A stretch of 64,000 nucleotides of DNA from Clitoria ternatea (GCA_037962975.1 CM075671.1:12943001-13007000), one strand, 5' to 3'; positions 8,835-21,673 are shown, numbered from the stretch's first letter. Numbers and translations are program-made. The notes: generated by a model from the letters alone, not told the origin.

Positions 8835-10980
8835 TGTCTGAGTGAAGAAGGGGCTCTGTTCTGAGTGATCAAGAGAAATTCCGAGTGAAGAAGAGAAATT
8901 TCGAGTGAAGATTGATATTTCTGAGTGAGGGTTATGTTTTCCGAGTAAGTTATGACTGAGAGAACCACTTCTGAATGGAATCTTGACCTCGGAGACGTTT
9001 CTGAGTGAAGTATGTTCGAGAGAACCACTTCTGGGTGAAAGGTCTGAGTGACTCGTCTCTGAGTGACTAGTTTCCGAGTTAAACATTTTGGAATGACTCA
9101 ATTCTGAGTCAAATGTCTTCGAATGACTCACTTCTGAGTCATATGTCTACGAGTGAAACGTTCCGAGAGAAGTAATTTTTGAATGAAGAAAAACTTAGTG
9201 TACTGCTTGGACCAGTTCTAAGTAGTAAATTCCGTGTGGATGGAATCGAGTGACATTTCCAAGTGGGATAAGAAATTTTTGACTTTCAAGTGATATAACA
9301 CCGATTGAGATAAAGTGAATGTCACTCCCAAGGGGGGTATTGGAACAGAGGCAGACTGACTTTGAAATGAATATAACTCTGAGTGATCAATATTTCTGAG
9401 TGAAGAGACTCAGTCAGGGATATATCCGAGAGGAATTTCCGAGTTGAGTATGATGAGGATCAGGTGAGATCCTGGACGAATTCTGTCCGAGCTGGAGTCT
9501 TAATAACTTCATGAGGTGGTGGATTTCCGAGTGAAATCCCAAGCGAGCTATTTCTGAGACGGGACCTCCCGAGTAGAATATTGTTGTGAGCCATTCTGAG
9601 TGTGGCTATAGCCATTGGGCCCTTTTCTGAGTGGCGAAGGCTTAAAGGACTCCGAGAGAAATATGTTCTGGGAGGAATCCATTTTTAACAAACCTATTCC
9701 GAGTGGGATCCTGGCGAGAGAGTTTCTCCGGGTAATGATAGGTTTAATTATTTACCGAGTGGAATACAGTGGTGAGATCCTGTTCCGATCGAGGAAGGCT
9801 TATAATAGTTTTGAGTGAAGCTTTAGTGAGTGGTTTTTCCGAGCGGTGGAGGCTTGAATGATTCGAGAGATATGTATTCAAAGGAACCATTGCCAAGGGA
9901 AGGATGGTTAAAGTGTTGAGTGTAGTATATTCGAGAAGGCCCTTCCTAGTGAGTAAAGTTATATATATATTCCGAGTGGATAATGTCATAATATTCCATG
10001 TAAGATTTGACCTAGTAAATTCTCCCGATTGATGTTAGGTTGAGTATTTCCGAGTGGATGAGGTTATAAGATTATCAGAGTATGGAGGGTTAAATGTGCC
10101 AAGTTAAGAATATGTAAAACAATTCCGAGTGAATTGAGGTAGAAATGCACCGGGTGGTATTGGACTCGGGGGAAAATACTTCCGTGTGAGGGAAGCTTAT
10201 AGATTCCGAGTGGAATAACCGAGGGAATCATTTCCTGAGTGGAGACTAAGACACTTCCGAATGAAGATGTCTGTGACCTCCTTGAATAAAAATAAGGATC
10301 TGGTTGAGGATTTACGGGTGAAGCATGACCTGAAGGGGACGATTTCCGAATGAACGTGGTCCCGATTCCGAGTGAAAGACTTAGTGATAGGAAGCCTCGC
10401 TCGAGTGAAAGAAAAAGGATTCGGCTTTGTGATAAGTTTACCAAGTGGAAAATTGATCAAGTGATGAGTGGGTTTTTAGAGTAATTGCCGAGTGAAAGGC
10501 AGAGTGAGAGATGACTCGGATTTGGAATGAAATTACCGAGTGAGGACTGAGAGAGACGAGTCGGTTTTGTATTGATGTTGCCGAGTGGAAAACCGAACAA
10601 GAGAAGTCGGTTTGGATTGATTCTACAAAGTGGAAACCAAGCAAGATGAGTCGGTTTTAGAAACATTTAGCTGAGTGACAGATTGAGCGACTGTGGAAAC
10701 CGGTCTGGGATGAATTAGCCGAGTGAAAGACAGAAGGTGAGAGGAATCGGTACTAGAACAGGTACACCGAGTGTGTTAAGGAGAAACAGTTCCGAGTGAG
10801 TGTCCAATTAGGTGGAAGTCGGTTTCTAGAAGGTTTTACCGATTAGAACCCTGAGTGAGTGAAGACTCGGATTCGGAATAAATTTACTGAGTGGAAGTCA
10901 GAGTGAGAGAGTACTCGGTCTGGACAGACTCTACCGAGTGAGAACCCGAGTACTTGAGTCGGTTTCGGAGGAATTCTAAG
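8835..10980 (+). repeat. Degenerate CCGAGTG(G/A)A array in Tekay LTR
   Basis: For over 2 kb the sequence repeats, at irregular 15-45 bp spacing, variants of TTCCGAGTGGAA, often with TTCC and GGAA as a dyad around GAGT. It is not a fixed-period tandem repeat. The same motif appears in the 3' LTR fragment, in the Ogre 2 LTRs and in family A LTRs. Confidence 0.8.
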
Positions 10981-10992
10981 CGAGAATTGGAT

Positions 10993-11200
10993 GACTCGCT
11001 CAAGCGAGTCGGACTTCGCTTGAGCGAGATGGACCCCTTGATGCATAATTCCTCCTTTCAATCAGCCCTTTCTCTACTTCGCCCAAGTGAGCATACTACG
11101 CTCAAGCGCGCTCGGCCCTGATACTCTTTCCTCCACTCACGCCCAAGCGAGGACAGCATGACTCGCTCAAGCGAGTCGGAATCCGCTTGAGCGAGAAGGA
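10993..11200 (+). promoter_or_regulatory. CTCGCTCAAGCGAG cluster and TATA of Tekay LTR
   Basis: Dyads with arms GACTCGCT and AGCGAGTC around a CA centre occur at 10993-11010 and about 11159-11176, with diverged copies at about 11016, 11100 and 11191. A TATATATAT run at about 11287-11298 follows and is the best promoter candidate. The layout (dyad cluster just before TATA) matches the other LTRs in the window. Confidence 0.65.
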
Positions 11201-11944
11201 CTTCTGATTCCCTTTTCTTCTCAAGCCCAAGCTTCTCCACTCACGTGAAACACCTTTCCCTCCAATCAGAGAACCTTTTACATATTTTATATATATATTC
11301 CCTTCAAATCACACTAACTCTTGTATGTAAGTGGCAGAAATGGTCAAATACAGCTCACCTTTTTGTCCATTATCTCCATTATTTCTCACCTAATCCTTCA
11401 ATCAACGGAAAGTTTGTCTTCCACTTGCCCTTCTCATTATTAAACTAATACTACAACTCTTAGACTCTCAGAACACACACAAAAAATTAGTAACACACCC
11501 TCTTTCTTATTTTATTCTCTTCATTCAAGGCCCTTTTCTCTTCCATTTTCATTTCTCTTCGCTGTGAACTGAAACAAGGAAATAACAGGACATCCTCTAC
11601 TAATCAAAGGACTTCTAGTAAGGTAAGGGGGTATATTCTCTGGTATTTCTGGGGGAAAACTGAGTGAAAGGAAAGGGTTAAGGTACCTTTGGTCCTCACC
11701 TTTCCAGGACGGTTCAGGAATTGTTTTTAATTAATTGTTTTAATGTTTATATATTGTTTTATACATTTTTATTGATATGTATATGATTAAATTGGTTGTA
11801 TTGATTATTATTATACATAATAATTTAGTGAATATGTTCAGTATTGAATTGTGGAAAAGCTGATCGATATTGATTGTGAAAATATTAAGAACCATGGATG
11901 TCTACGTGAATTCCAGTAAGAGAAATGAGATGAATATTTATACC

Positions 11945-12495
11945 ATTGTTATTATTATTATGTCTGTTATTATTATTATTATTATCAGAATTATTATTAT
12001 TATTATCATTATCATTATTATTCTATTTCTATTATTATTATTATCATTATTATTGTTACTAATATTATTATTGATTATTTATGACTTATAAAATAAGAAA
12101 TTTATAATTATGGATATAATTTATTGATTATTATTATTATTATAGTTATTATTATTGTTATGATTCTAATTACTATTATTATTATTAATACTATTATTAT
12201 CAGATTTATTATTATTATTACCAATTGTTATTATTATTATCGTTCGGTTATTAATATTGTTAGTAATATTATTGTACTAATATTATTATTGAGCAATGAA
12301 ATAAGTATATATATAAATATGGTTTATTGATTATTATTATTATTATTATTATCATTATGATGGTTATTATTATGATTATTATTATTATTACTGTTATTAT
12401 TATTATTATTATCATTATTATTATTATTATTATTATTAGTGTTATTCATACTATTATTAATAACCATTATTATTATTACTGAGATTATTATTGTT
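11945..12495 (+). repeat. ATT/TTA microsatellite, about 550 bp
   Basis: Nearly uninterrupted (ATT)n with scattered ATC and GTT triplets, split by two short related AT-rich spacers (about 12075-12125 and 12290-12330). Open frames over it would encode poly-Ile/Leu and are artefacts. Confidence 0.9.
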
Positions 12496-13589
12496 TAATT
12501 ATGAATAACGAAATAGAGAAAATATTACTTACCCTTTTAACGAGCATTATTTTAGCCAAGATATGACTGATATATTTTATAGAATAAGAATAAATATTAT
12601 GAGACTGGAAACACATAGATACCCAAGGATCAAATGATAAAAATAAAGCATTTTGCATCATGAAAATATTTTGAGGGAGTAAAACTATAACATACACCTG
12701 GTACGCTGGAGGACATTCACGTTCGATCTCCGAGGAGAATCTTGGGAGTACGACCGGAACGGAAACCTAATGGCATCAGAGTCACGCTGGAGCCGGGTGA
12801 GACGATGAAATTCTGGTGTACTTTGACTAAATGACGGAATGTATCTATGATCGTGGAGAACCAAGTCCCAAGAGAATATATTTAAATGTTGAGAACCAAT
12901 GAGTTCATTCGTACCTTATGATGAAATAATGAATGGGAGCTTGGTGGACTCCGATCGCTCTAGAATGGAAACGTTGTGCCCAAGAGGCAACTTGAGTAGG
13001 ATGAATTCCAAAGAATGAGAAAATGGTGATGGTGAATTAATTTATTGGGCCCATATGCATCATGAGACTTAACTAAAGATAAATTTTAATAAACCAAACT
13101 CATGCATTCTATGACAACATCTTTGATTGTTATATTTGTAAATATGTTAATTGTATGATTTATATTATATGTTGTCTGGATATGTTCGCACCGGGAACCT
13201 TCAGGGTCTGGGGTTTATACTCACCCTTACTGTTGATAATTTTAGAGGAATTAGGAAATCAAGAACCCGAGTACAAAGAACAGCAATACGCTGAACCCAC
13301 TGAGAGTGCTCATTAAAAATAGAATTTATGTAGTTGAATATCTATTAATGAATAATTAGACGTGGATGACTGTATTAATTTTTAAGGGTGCCTACGTGCC
13401 CCATTCCGTTAAGAGTACAATTACTCACAGTTTGTGAATGGCTATGTGATTTATATACTATTTGCTTCCACTGATCTACCATTATTTAAAAAATATATAT
13501 ATTTCACTTTTTTTGAAAACTGTTAACACTCTTAGTTAAATAGGATGATCCTATAGAAGGGTTTGTCTTATCTAACCGAGGGTGTTACA

Positions 13590-15251
13590 TTGGTGGTATC
13601 AGTGCATAGTCGATTCGTTAAGCTTGGGGAGTGGACCATTAGGTTTTCACGTACTCTGATAGAAATATTGAACAATCCATAAAACACCTAGGACTAAATT
13701 TTCTATGAGGAATTCTCCACATAACATATACCCTGAACCTTTTGTTGATATTCCATCAACAATTTCCTAATGGCTCGCCGAAACAATGATCATGTCATGG
13801 AGGAACTTCTTACTCAAATTGTGAAGGTGATAGAACGATAAGAATTACCTCATACCTCTACTAGGCCAAGCCAAGGACTAACTTTCAAAGGAACAATCCT
13901 ACACAATTCAAAGGAGGGCTACGACAGGAAATCCGATAAATATTATTGGGACTTTAAGAGTTAAAATAAGACCCGGTTAGAATCTGGGTGTCGGACCAAG
14001 TATCTCGATTGAGATACCATTGGTCAGGGCTATTAAGAATATTAATGGGAATCCGAATCTATATTCGGAATAATTTTTGGAGTTAGTATTAAGCCCGAAC
14101 AGAGATCCTGTTTGTTATAAAACAGAAAATGTTTTAATGATGGAACAAGATATAATTTATTTCCTTCTTTCTCTCCCTTCATTTTTGTGTACATGCTAGG
14201 ACTTGAGATAGCTTGGAGCTTGAGGTAAATTTCTCTACTCTTTTGATGTTTTTGGCCCTAGGTTTTGATTTCTATGTGGTTAGGAAAATGCCTTATGAAT
14301 GGATTAAGGAATAGGAACCATTTTCATGCAAAACCCAAAGATGGGATGTACTTATGTGTGTTTTAGGATGGATGTGAAGTGGTATACGAAAATTTCAAGA
14401 TTAGAGATGGAAGATGATGGTTGTTAATGGTGATTGTTTGATTCTAGTGGAACTTTAACTTTAGGATTTAAGGGAAATGAGTAATAATGTCATGTGAGAT
14501 GATTTTTAGCGAAAATCCATGATAATGTGTATGTAGGTATTGTTAATGATGGAGATTGATGGTTATTAGAAATGATTATTGAATTTTGATGAAAAACCCT
14601 AAGTGTAGTGATTTGAGGGATTTTGACCAAATTGATGATATTGGTGGCTTTGAATACACTAGGATGATTATATATGGGGGAAATGAATATTTGAAACACT
14701 AGTGTTGATTATTGAGGATTGGGAGAGGAGTGTATATGAGCATGTATATGACTGGAGGAATTAATTTAGATTATTAGTGTTTATGAGGATGTTAAAAATG
14801 GTTGCAAGCCATTGATAGGGGATTAAGGACATAGATACTTGAGTTAATGAGTGGGTATGCCATTTTGAAATAGTTGAATTAGTGATGGTCTTAGATGGAG
14901 CCAAGAGACTTATAATGAGTTTGAATAAATTTTGATGATGGTTGAATGATTCATGTGATGATTTGGAAGTCTTAAGGCTAAGGGTCACAGTATTGTTGTT
15001 GTTAGGTGTAGTTAGCTCTTTAAGATTTAAAGAATCTGGATCTTGTGATAGGAATTCCCGAAGCCTAACATGAGCGTATAAATTGGATTTAGACAAATCT
15101 AGGACTTGACCATGATTTGGGGGATGATGCCTTATGATGGTATATTAATAGCATGTATATGTATGTCTGTGATAGGATTATGTTCCAGATGATGATATAG
15201 AATGATTTCAACTTTGAATTTCGGGAAGAAATTCCCAAAAGGGGAGGAGAG
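13590..15251 (+). mobile_element. Tekay internal region, pol absent
   Basis: The PBS TGGTATCAGTGC is at 13594-13605. A gag remnant follows. From about 13970 to 15240 I see only noncoding sequence with no recognisable protease, RT or integrase. The region ends in AAAAGGGGAGGAGAG, a good PPT, directly before TGTAACATCCC at 15252. It is either a deletion derivative or a non-autonomous element like those called LARD or TR-GAG. Confidence 0.75.
13770..13965 (+). pseudogene. gag: Tekay gag remnant
   Basis: The ATG at 13770 begins MARRNNDHVMEELLTQIV, the typical N terminus of Del/Tekay gag. A stop follows within 25 codons. Related coding sequence continues in fragments to about 13965 (TFKG, EGYDRKSDKY), then homology fades. 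It covers only a small part of a normal gag. Confidence 0.6.
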
Positions 15252-16227
15252 TGTAACATCCCTGTTTTTAGTAACAGTTTTAATCTTGTAATTTTGAAGT
15301 ATAAAAGGTCTGTAGGTGAGAATTAGTAAATAAAACACTCTGTGGATGGTCTGTAATACTCTAAAAATTTCATTTTTGGGTATAATCATGGAATTTATAT
15401 AGACCATTAATGATATTACCTATTTTCCAAGTGAAACATGTCTTAGAAAGGACTGTCCGAGTGAAGAAGGGGCTCTGTTCCGAGTGATCTAGAGAATTTC
15501 CGAGTGAAGAAGAGAAATTCTGAGTAAAGGTTGACATTTCTGAGTGAGGGTTATGTTTTTCGAGTAAGTTATGACCGGGAGAACCACTTCCGAATGGAAT
15601 CCTGACCTCAGAGACGTTTCTGAGTGAAGTGTGTTCGAAAGAACCACTTCTGGGTGAAAGGTCTGAGTGACTACTTTCTGAGTTAAACGTTTTGGAATGA
15701 CTCAATTCTGAGTCAAATGTCTTCGAATGACTCACTTCTGAGTCACATGTCTACGAGTGAAACGTTCCGAGAGAAGTAATTTTTGAATGAAGAAAAACTT
15801 AGTGTACTGCTCGGACCAGTTCTGAGTAGTAAATTCCGTGTGGATGGAATCGAGTGACATTTCCAAGTGGGATAAGAAATTTCTGATTTTCGAGTGATAT
15901 AACACCGATTGAGATAAACTAAATGTCACTCCCAAGGGGAGTATTGGAACAGAGGCAGACTGACTTTGAAATGAATATAACTCTGAGTGATTAATATTTC
16001 TGAGTGAAGAGACTCAGTCAGGGATATATCTGAGAGGAATTTCTGAGTTGAGTATGATGAGGATCAGGTGAGATCCTGGACGCATTCTGTCCGAGCTGGA
16101 GTCTTAATAACTTCATGAGGTGGTGGATTTCTGAGTGAAATCCCAAGCGTGCTATTTCTGAGACGGGACCTCCCGAGTGGAATATTGTTGTGAGCCATTC
16201 TGAGTGAGGCTATAGCCATTGGGCCCA
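15252..16227 (+). mobile_element. Tekay 3' LTR, truncated to about 1 kb
   Basis: It begins TGTAACATCCC after the PPT and follows 8633-9621 closely through the shared GGCTATAGCCATTGGGCCC at the end. It then switches to Ogre 1 sequence at 16228. About 4 kb of this LTR is missing, so a deletion joined it to Ogre 1 downstream of the original insertion point. Confidence 0.85.
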
Positions 16228-17340
16228 TAACATATACCGAACTTTTTCCAATCCTCGTTCAGAAAGGTCTGGTAGCTCCATCCCCCATGAGGCCATTGCA
16301 ACCTCCTTACCCAAGGGGGTATGACCCAAACGCTCATTGTGATTACCATGTTGGGGCACCAGGGCATTCCACGAAAAATTGTATGGCCTTGAAATATAAA
16401 GTGAGGGATTTGATCAAAGCCGACTAGATTAATTTTCGGGAAGGAAGCCCTAACGTGACCACAAATCCCTTGCCTAATCATGGAAGTTCAGAAGTTAATG
16501 CCGTGGTGGCTGATATTGAAGATGGTTTTGATGATAATGCCAATTTGGTGATCGCTTGCCCGCCGGGCCAAGAGTTCTGTAATTGGGAGGCTATCGAACT
16601 CCCTACGATTCTTAAATGATTCATTAAAATAATTTGTCATTGCCTTAATGTCTTGATTATCCCTCTACTATGCCTAAGGCTTTGGGGCTTTTCATGTAAT
16701 AAGGGTGAAAAAAAACTTGTTTTACCAGTCAATCAATAAATGCGTATCAAAATTTTTTTAAAAAACTTTTCTCATCCCTTTATCCTTGCTTTGATTCATT
16801 TTCTTTACTTGCTTGTTCCCCTTTTTCTCTCTTTTTATTTTTGCCATAACGCGCTAAATTGCAAATTTGAAAATAATCCTCTTGAGACTAATGAAATCAC
16901 AATCCCGCTTCACGATTTTGATCACCCGATTGACTATGCCGACAAAGAAGGTAGGAAAGCTTGTGAGCCACCACCCAAGTTAACAAGATGGTTAGAATAA
17001 GAGGTTAAAGAATTTTATCCCTTTTAAGAGGCGATTAAGATTGTCAAATGGACAAGAGAAAAGGTCAAGATGGGTATACCCCTGAGTCAAGAACAACTGA
17101 AGGAATCGTTTAAGTTATTAACATCCTTTAGTTTAAGAAAACACAGGGGCAATCTATCAGAAGGCATTAGTAATTTTGTTTCAGGACGTGGTAGGAATCT
17201 ATGTGAATGACAACATGACCAAGTCCTGAATTGGACGGAGGCAGGCCAGTCGTTTAAGGAAACTTCAACAGTCACCAACATAGATAGGGGCAAATTGCTG
17301 ATACCTATACATGCAGACACAATTGAGGGAGACTTTGCCG
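16228..17340 (+). pseudogene. Ogre element 1 gag/pro end, decayed intron and start of pol
   Basis: 16270-16480 matches the gag part of element 2 at about 35500-35700 (PPYPRGYDPN, CDYHVGA, KVRDLIKADW). The protease is then skipped: the frame jumps to the sequence before the intron (NWE....LPT). 16620-16885 corresponds to the intron of element 2 (shared CTACTATGCCTAAGGCTT and GTAATAAGG), but the acceptor AG is lost. 16886-17100 matches the start of the RT exon weakly (DFDHPIDYADKE, LTRWLE). From 17100 to 17340 similarity is doubtful. Confidence 0.65.
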
Positions 17341-20104
17341 AAAAACAAAACAAAACAAAAAAAATGAAAAGAAAAATGAAAAAATGAAAAAAATAGAATA
17401 ACTCTCTTTTATACTTTTTAGGTTTATTTTCATATCATTTTAGAAATATATTATTATACTGGATATAATATTATTTTAAGTTACTATTCTGAATAGTAAA
17501 TTACTATGTCAATAGTAAATCGCTATTACAAATAGTAAATCACTATTCAAATAGTAAATCACTATTTAAATAGTAAATTACTATTTACTGTTACTATTTA
17601 CCTTTACTATTCATGATTTACTATTTACCGTTACTATTTATGTTTTACTATTTACTGTTACTATTCATGATTTACTATTTACTATTCACTATTTACTATT
17701 CAAAATTTACCATTTCTGTTTTAGGTAGAAATCTTAATTTTTATCTTATAACTATATTAAAGTTAAATTGGTATATTTTAGAACTCGGAGATGAGGCGTG
17801 CACGGACTTTCTATAACGAACCAAGATACAAGAGGTAAGGGAGAGTGAGATAAGAATATAAAATGAAAAGACATAAGAATGATGGGAGGAGTCCCCTACT
17901 CTTTTAAAATTTAATAATATTATTATTTTAAAATAATAACTATTTAACTTAAAAATTTATAATAAAATTTAAATTGAGTATCTTGTGTAATATGATCTGA
18001 ATACCTATGCAAATACCTGGATAACCTAGGCGAACTAGACTCAACCTATGTAAGAACTTGGACTATTATGACCTGTATGGACTGAACTATACCTATGTGA
18101 GGATTGGACTATATGGACCTACATAGACCTATGCGAGGAATAGACTATAAAGACTTAAAATTAATCTTATTAATCTAAATAACCATTAAAATTTGAATTA
18201 TATTTATGACTAATATTTAGTTGATTTGATTTGATTATAATTAATAATATTTGATTTTGATTAATGATATCGTGATTTATAATACTAGACTATGATTAAT
18301 AATATTTGTGATTTGATGATATTTGATTGTGATTGATGATATTACAATACTTGATTGTGATTGATGAATGATTGATGACCTTTTGATATGGAGTTTGAGC
18401 ATATAACAAGCATGACAGAAAGTTAAAACTTAATAAGAATTTTCTTACCTTACTTTTTAAATTTTTATTCTAAAAGAAAGTATTTTATCATTATTTTAGT
18501 CTTTTATTTTTTCTTAGAAATAATTTTCATTAACTTTATTTTTAATCTCTAGAATAAAATCTAGTATTAGAAAGAAGTTATTTTATGAAAATTAGAGGTT
18601 GAGATAATTAAATCTTGAATTAAAGAAAATTTTTATAGTTTTAAGTATTCTTAGTTAATGATAAAAAAAATATTTTCTTTTAGAAATCAGAAATTTAAAT
18701 TGGTTTTTCCTAATAAAATAACTAAATGATATTTTGTTATAGTCGAGATTTCTAAACTCAATCTAGTTAAGATTCAAATTGGGAAAGATCATGTAAATAT
18801 GTGAAGTTTTTTTTTAAGAGAAAGTTTTGAGATATTTAAGGCTTGAAAACTCAATTTTGGTAAGATATGAATTTGAAGACTGTATTAAATTTATTTCTGT
18901 ATAACAGAAGTTCAAAGAAAAACTTATAGGAATGTACAGTTTATTGAGATGATTTTGTGAACCTTTATGGTATTTAATAATTGAGTTTCTAAAAGTCTTA
19001 ACCAACTAAATATGTGAGTAGTTCATGCATCATGAATCATTAAAGAGAAATGAGATGTGATATTATCTGGGGACGAATTATAGAAATCGAGGATACATTA
19101 GAGGAGGCTTAATTGCGAGCCTTGGGATGAGAGGGTGTGAAAGGGTGCTTCAGGTGACCTGAGGTCGCTCCCTAGTGTCGGGTACTTTCACAATAAAAAC
19201 TTTCTCAGTCTGACTAGTCTCTAAGTGTTTCCACACCAGTTGAGCTGTTCATATGCTATGAAGGCATTTATGTTATTATTATCCAGAATTATGGAACAAT
19301 GTAAAATCCTGGTTGGCCTAGTGCAAAGTAAAACTCTAAGGGCCCATATGCATAGAATGAATGAGATGGTAGTATTAAAAACATTGCATGACATTCATGT
19401 GATTGTAACATTCTATGTGGGTGGTTGTGAATGAAAGTATAATTGTTATGTTATGAAAACTCTACATTCAAAATTGATTATGTATATGTTGTGATTGAAG
19501 TTATTATATTAGATTGTGAAAACCTCTATGCTTATGTCTTATCTGTAAAGTATTATATTCTGTTTCTCACTCTTTCTTGTTTGAATTTTGTGTCCAAAAT
19601 ATATGTTATGTGATATATAGCTAACAGTCTAAGATGGAAGGATATGTAATTACAGAAGGATAAAGTGGCCTCATCCTCAATCAGATAGATGAAGAGATAT
19701 GACAAGAGTAGGATTACAAAACTAGATAGTTCAAGGACTAGGAAATGATTGGTCACATTTGTAGTAGAGGTATAGTTTAGTTTTACTTTGCCTTATTACA
19801 ATATCAAGTTAGATAATTGTAACAAGGTAAAAGTTAAAATTTGATAAACTTTCTCATTTAGATATAATACTGTAATGATTTATCATTTATGATTTCTATT
19901 AATTATTTTATCATTATGAACAAATATTGAAAGACAATATTTTTTTTACTTTCAATATTCAAAAGAAATCAGATGTATATACGTCCTTGTACACACGAGA
20001 TAAAGAGTGATAAATATGTATATCTTTGTAAAAGTTTTTTTAAGGCAAGAAGAATACATATATGTCTTGTGTATATAAGAGGGTGTTATACATGGGATGT
20101 GTGT
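17341..20104. other. Unassigned AT-rich 2.8-kb block, possible solo LTR
   Basis: It lies between two parts of Ogre element 1, so it is an insertion or replacement of the Ogre RT region. No reading frame is convincing. It holds an A-rich start, an AATAGTAAATCACTATT-type repeat (17463-17712), an irregular CCTATGYGAGG repeat (about 18000-18150) and long AT-rich stretches. The far end reads GAGGGTGTTATACA near 20090, like a decayed Tekay LTR terminus. A solo LTR is my best guess. Confidence 0.4.
17463..17712. repeat. AATAGT...ACTATT dyad repeat
   Basis: At least ten copies of AATAGTAAATYACTATT-like units and of their partners (TACTATTTAC, GTTACTATT) in 250 bp. Each unit has self-complementary arms AATAGT and ACTATT. 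Spacing is irregular. Confidence 0.7.
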
Positions 20105-20188
20105 TGGGTCAACATGATGAGACTAGGAAGAAGGAAGACGCCATCTATTACCTGAGCAAGAAGTTCACCGAATATGAAATGAGATATT
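20105..20188 (+). pseudogene. Ogre element 1 RNase H fragment
   Basis: 84 bp matching 38998-39075 of element 2 (the block ending in the YYLSKKFT codons), with a frameshift. It ends exactly where the E2 LTR begins (TGTTAGTCC at 20189), so it marks the E2 insertion point in Ogre 1. Confidence 0.7.
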
Positions 20189-21662
20189 TGTTAGTCCTCA
20201 AATTTACAATAATTTTATAATAAAAATAGTGTGAAAATAATAAAAATTAGTTTAATTTGTAATAAATTTAGATTTTAAATTCAATAAATCAAAGTTGTTG
20301 GAAATTATCTGCCTTGATTAATTTTCTCTAGTTTTACAGTGAAAAAGTAAAGAATTTAAAAAAAATTAAAGAACTAAAGAGCTGACGCGTAGCATCAACA
20401 CCACGCGTAGTGTCAGCAGCTACGTGGACTCCACTTACAAGTGGCCAAGCACTCAGCCAATTGACCCATAATTGGGCACTCCACTTCAGCTAAGTGCCAA
20501 GCCGAAAGAGGGGACATGTCTCGGCATTATTGAATTAAAAATTCTTAATCATGACCACTTAATCACATGTTTAATGGGGGTTGAATCAGGAACCTAACGC
20601 TACGCGTCAAGACCCTTCCTCAGCCCTATAAATAAGGCCATTCTCCACATTTCCAAGGCATCCCATCCTATTCCGTTCGACCTCATTCTTCATTCAAAGT
20701 TCCTTTCTCTCCTATACACTCAAGTTTGTGTGTTTCTTTTGTGAGTTTGTAGTTCTAGAGTAGTTTTCTAGATGCTTGAGAGTGTTGTGTAGTATTATGA
20801 TCGTGTATTGTGAAGTGTTTCCATCACCGTCGTAATATCAATCTCTGTAAGTGTTGTTTTTACTTTTACCATGTGTAACTAATTTGTTTATGTTGGAATT
20901 GGTGAACTAATCTATTGAGTATAATATTGTGAATTCGACCTCTACATGTTTATGATTTAAGTACATGTTAGTATTTCAACCTTTTATTAGTATGAACGTT
21001 CAACGGGAGAATGATTTTGATGCGTATTAAAACTTGTTTTATTAATGTGAATGTCAAATGGGAGAATGGTTATTCATGCCGTATTAAAACCTATTTTAAT
21101 GAAAGTAAAAGTTGGAATACCCTTAGTATCTCAATTCTATAGGGGTTGTTAACCATTGTTACGATAAGATGTGAACTTAATGTAAGTTAATTATTGAGAA
21201 AGCTTCTACGAGGGACTTTACGGTAATAATTTAGAATTTATATCACGAGGGATCAGTTATAATGATTTTAAGCTGTAATGACATGAACTTGATGATTAAA
21301 TATGCATGTCTTGAGTTCCTTCATTTTATTCTAGATTAGGGATCCAACTTCCAACATAATTTATCTTTCTATGTTTTTATCTCAAGTATCTTAGCTATTC
21401 TAAATTTCAACTCAACTTTTTAGATATATTTTATTTTTATTTTTATTTACCACATGAACAACTCAATCATCCAATTTTGTGAATATTGTATAAATTATGA
21501 ATAGAACATTCTTTTGTTTATTAATTTAGATATTTTTACCATAGTAATTAAGAATTTACTATTTACCGTCAGATATTCAATCCTGAGGGAACGATATCTT
21601 TTTCGAAAACTACAATTGACTGGTACGCTTGCCAATAGAGACCATAACAGTTTACTGGTCCA
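20189..21662 (+). mobile_element. Athila-like element E2, 5' LTR
   Basis: It starts TGTTAGTCCTCAAATTT, the same start seen at 63952. It ends near TCCA at 21662, 11 bp before the PBS. ACGCGT dyads lie at 20385-20390, 20403-20408 and 20602-20607, and a TATA box at 20627-20634. Near the end it has GACTGGTACGCTTGCCA, the U5 motif shared with the other Athila LTRs. The right edge is uncertain by a few bases. Confidence 0.8.
20627..20634 (+). promoter_or_regulatory. E2 LTR TATA box
   Basis: TATAAATA in CCCTATAAATAAGG, 20-240 bp downstream of the three ACGCGT sites. The first two lie inside an interrupted inverted repeat with arms GCTGAC (20381-20386) and GTCAGC (20412-20417). Confidence 0.65.
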
Positions 21663-21673
21663 AATAAGTTTTA

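Larger units (their letters stand above)
8633..13589 (+). mobile_element. Tekay/Del-type 5' LTR, 4.96 kb
   Basis: The left end is TATAACATCCCTG (TG changed to TA) and the right end is GGGTGTTACA at 13589, followed by a Met-type PBS. The first 980 bp match 15252-16227, with a 15-20 bp indel near 9050. Very long LTRs with TGTAACA.CC...GGGTGTTACA ends are typical of Tekay/Del chromoviruses. In order it holds a CCGAGTG-rich array, a CTCGCTCAAGCGAG cluster, a TATA-like run, an ATT microsatellite and an AT-rich U5 side. No protein-coding frame is credible. Confidence 0.85.

Noticed and set aside
11870..12330. Poly-isoleucine frames resembling membrane peptides
   Set aside because: Translation of an ATT microsatellite.
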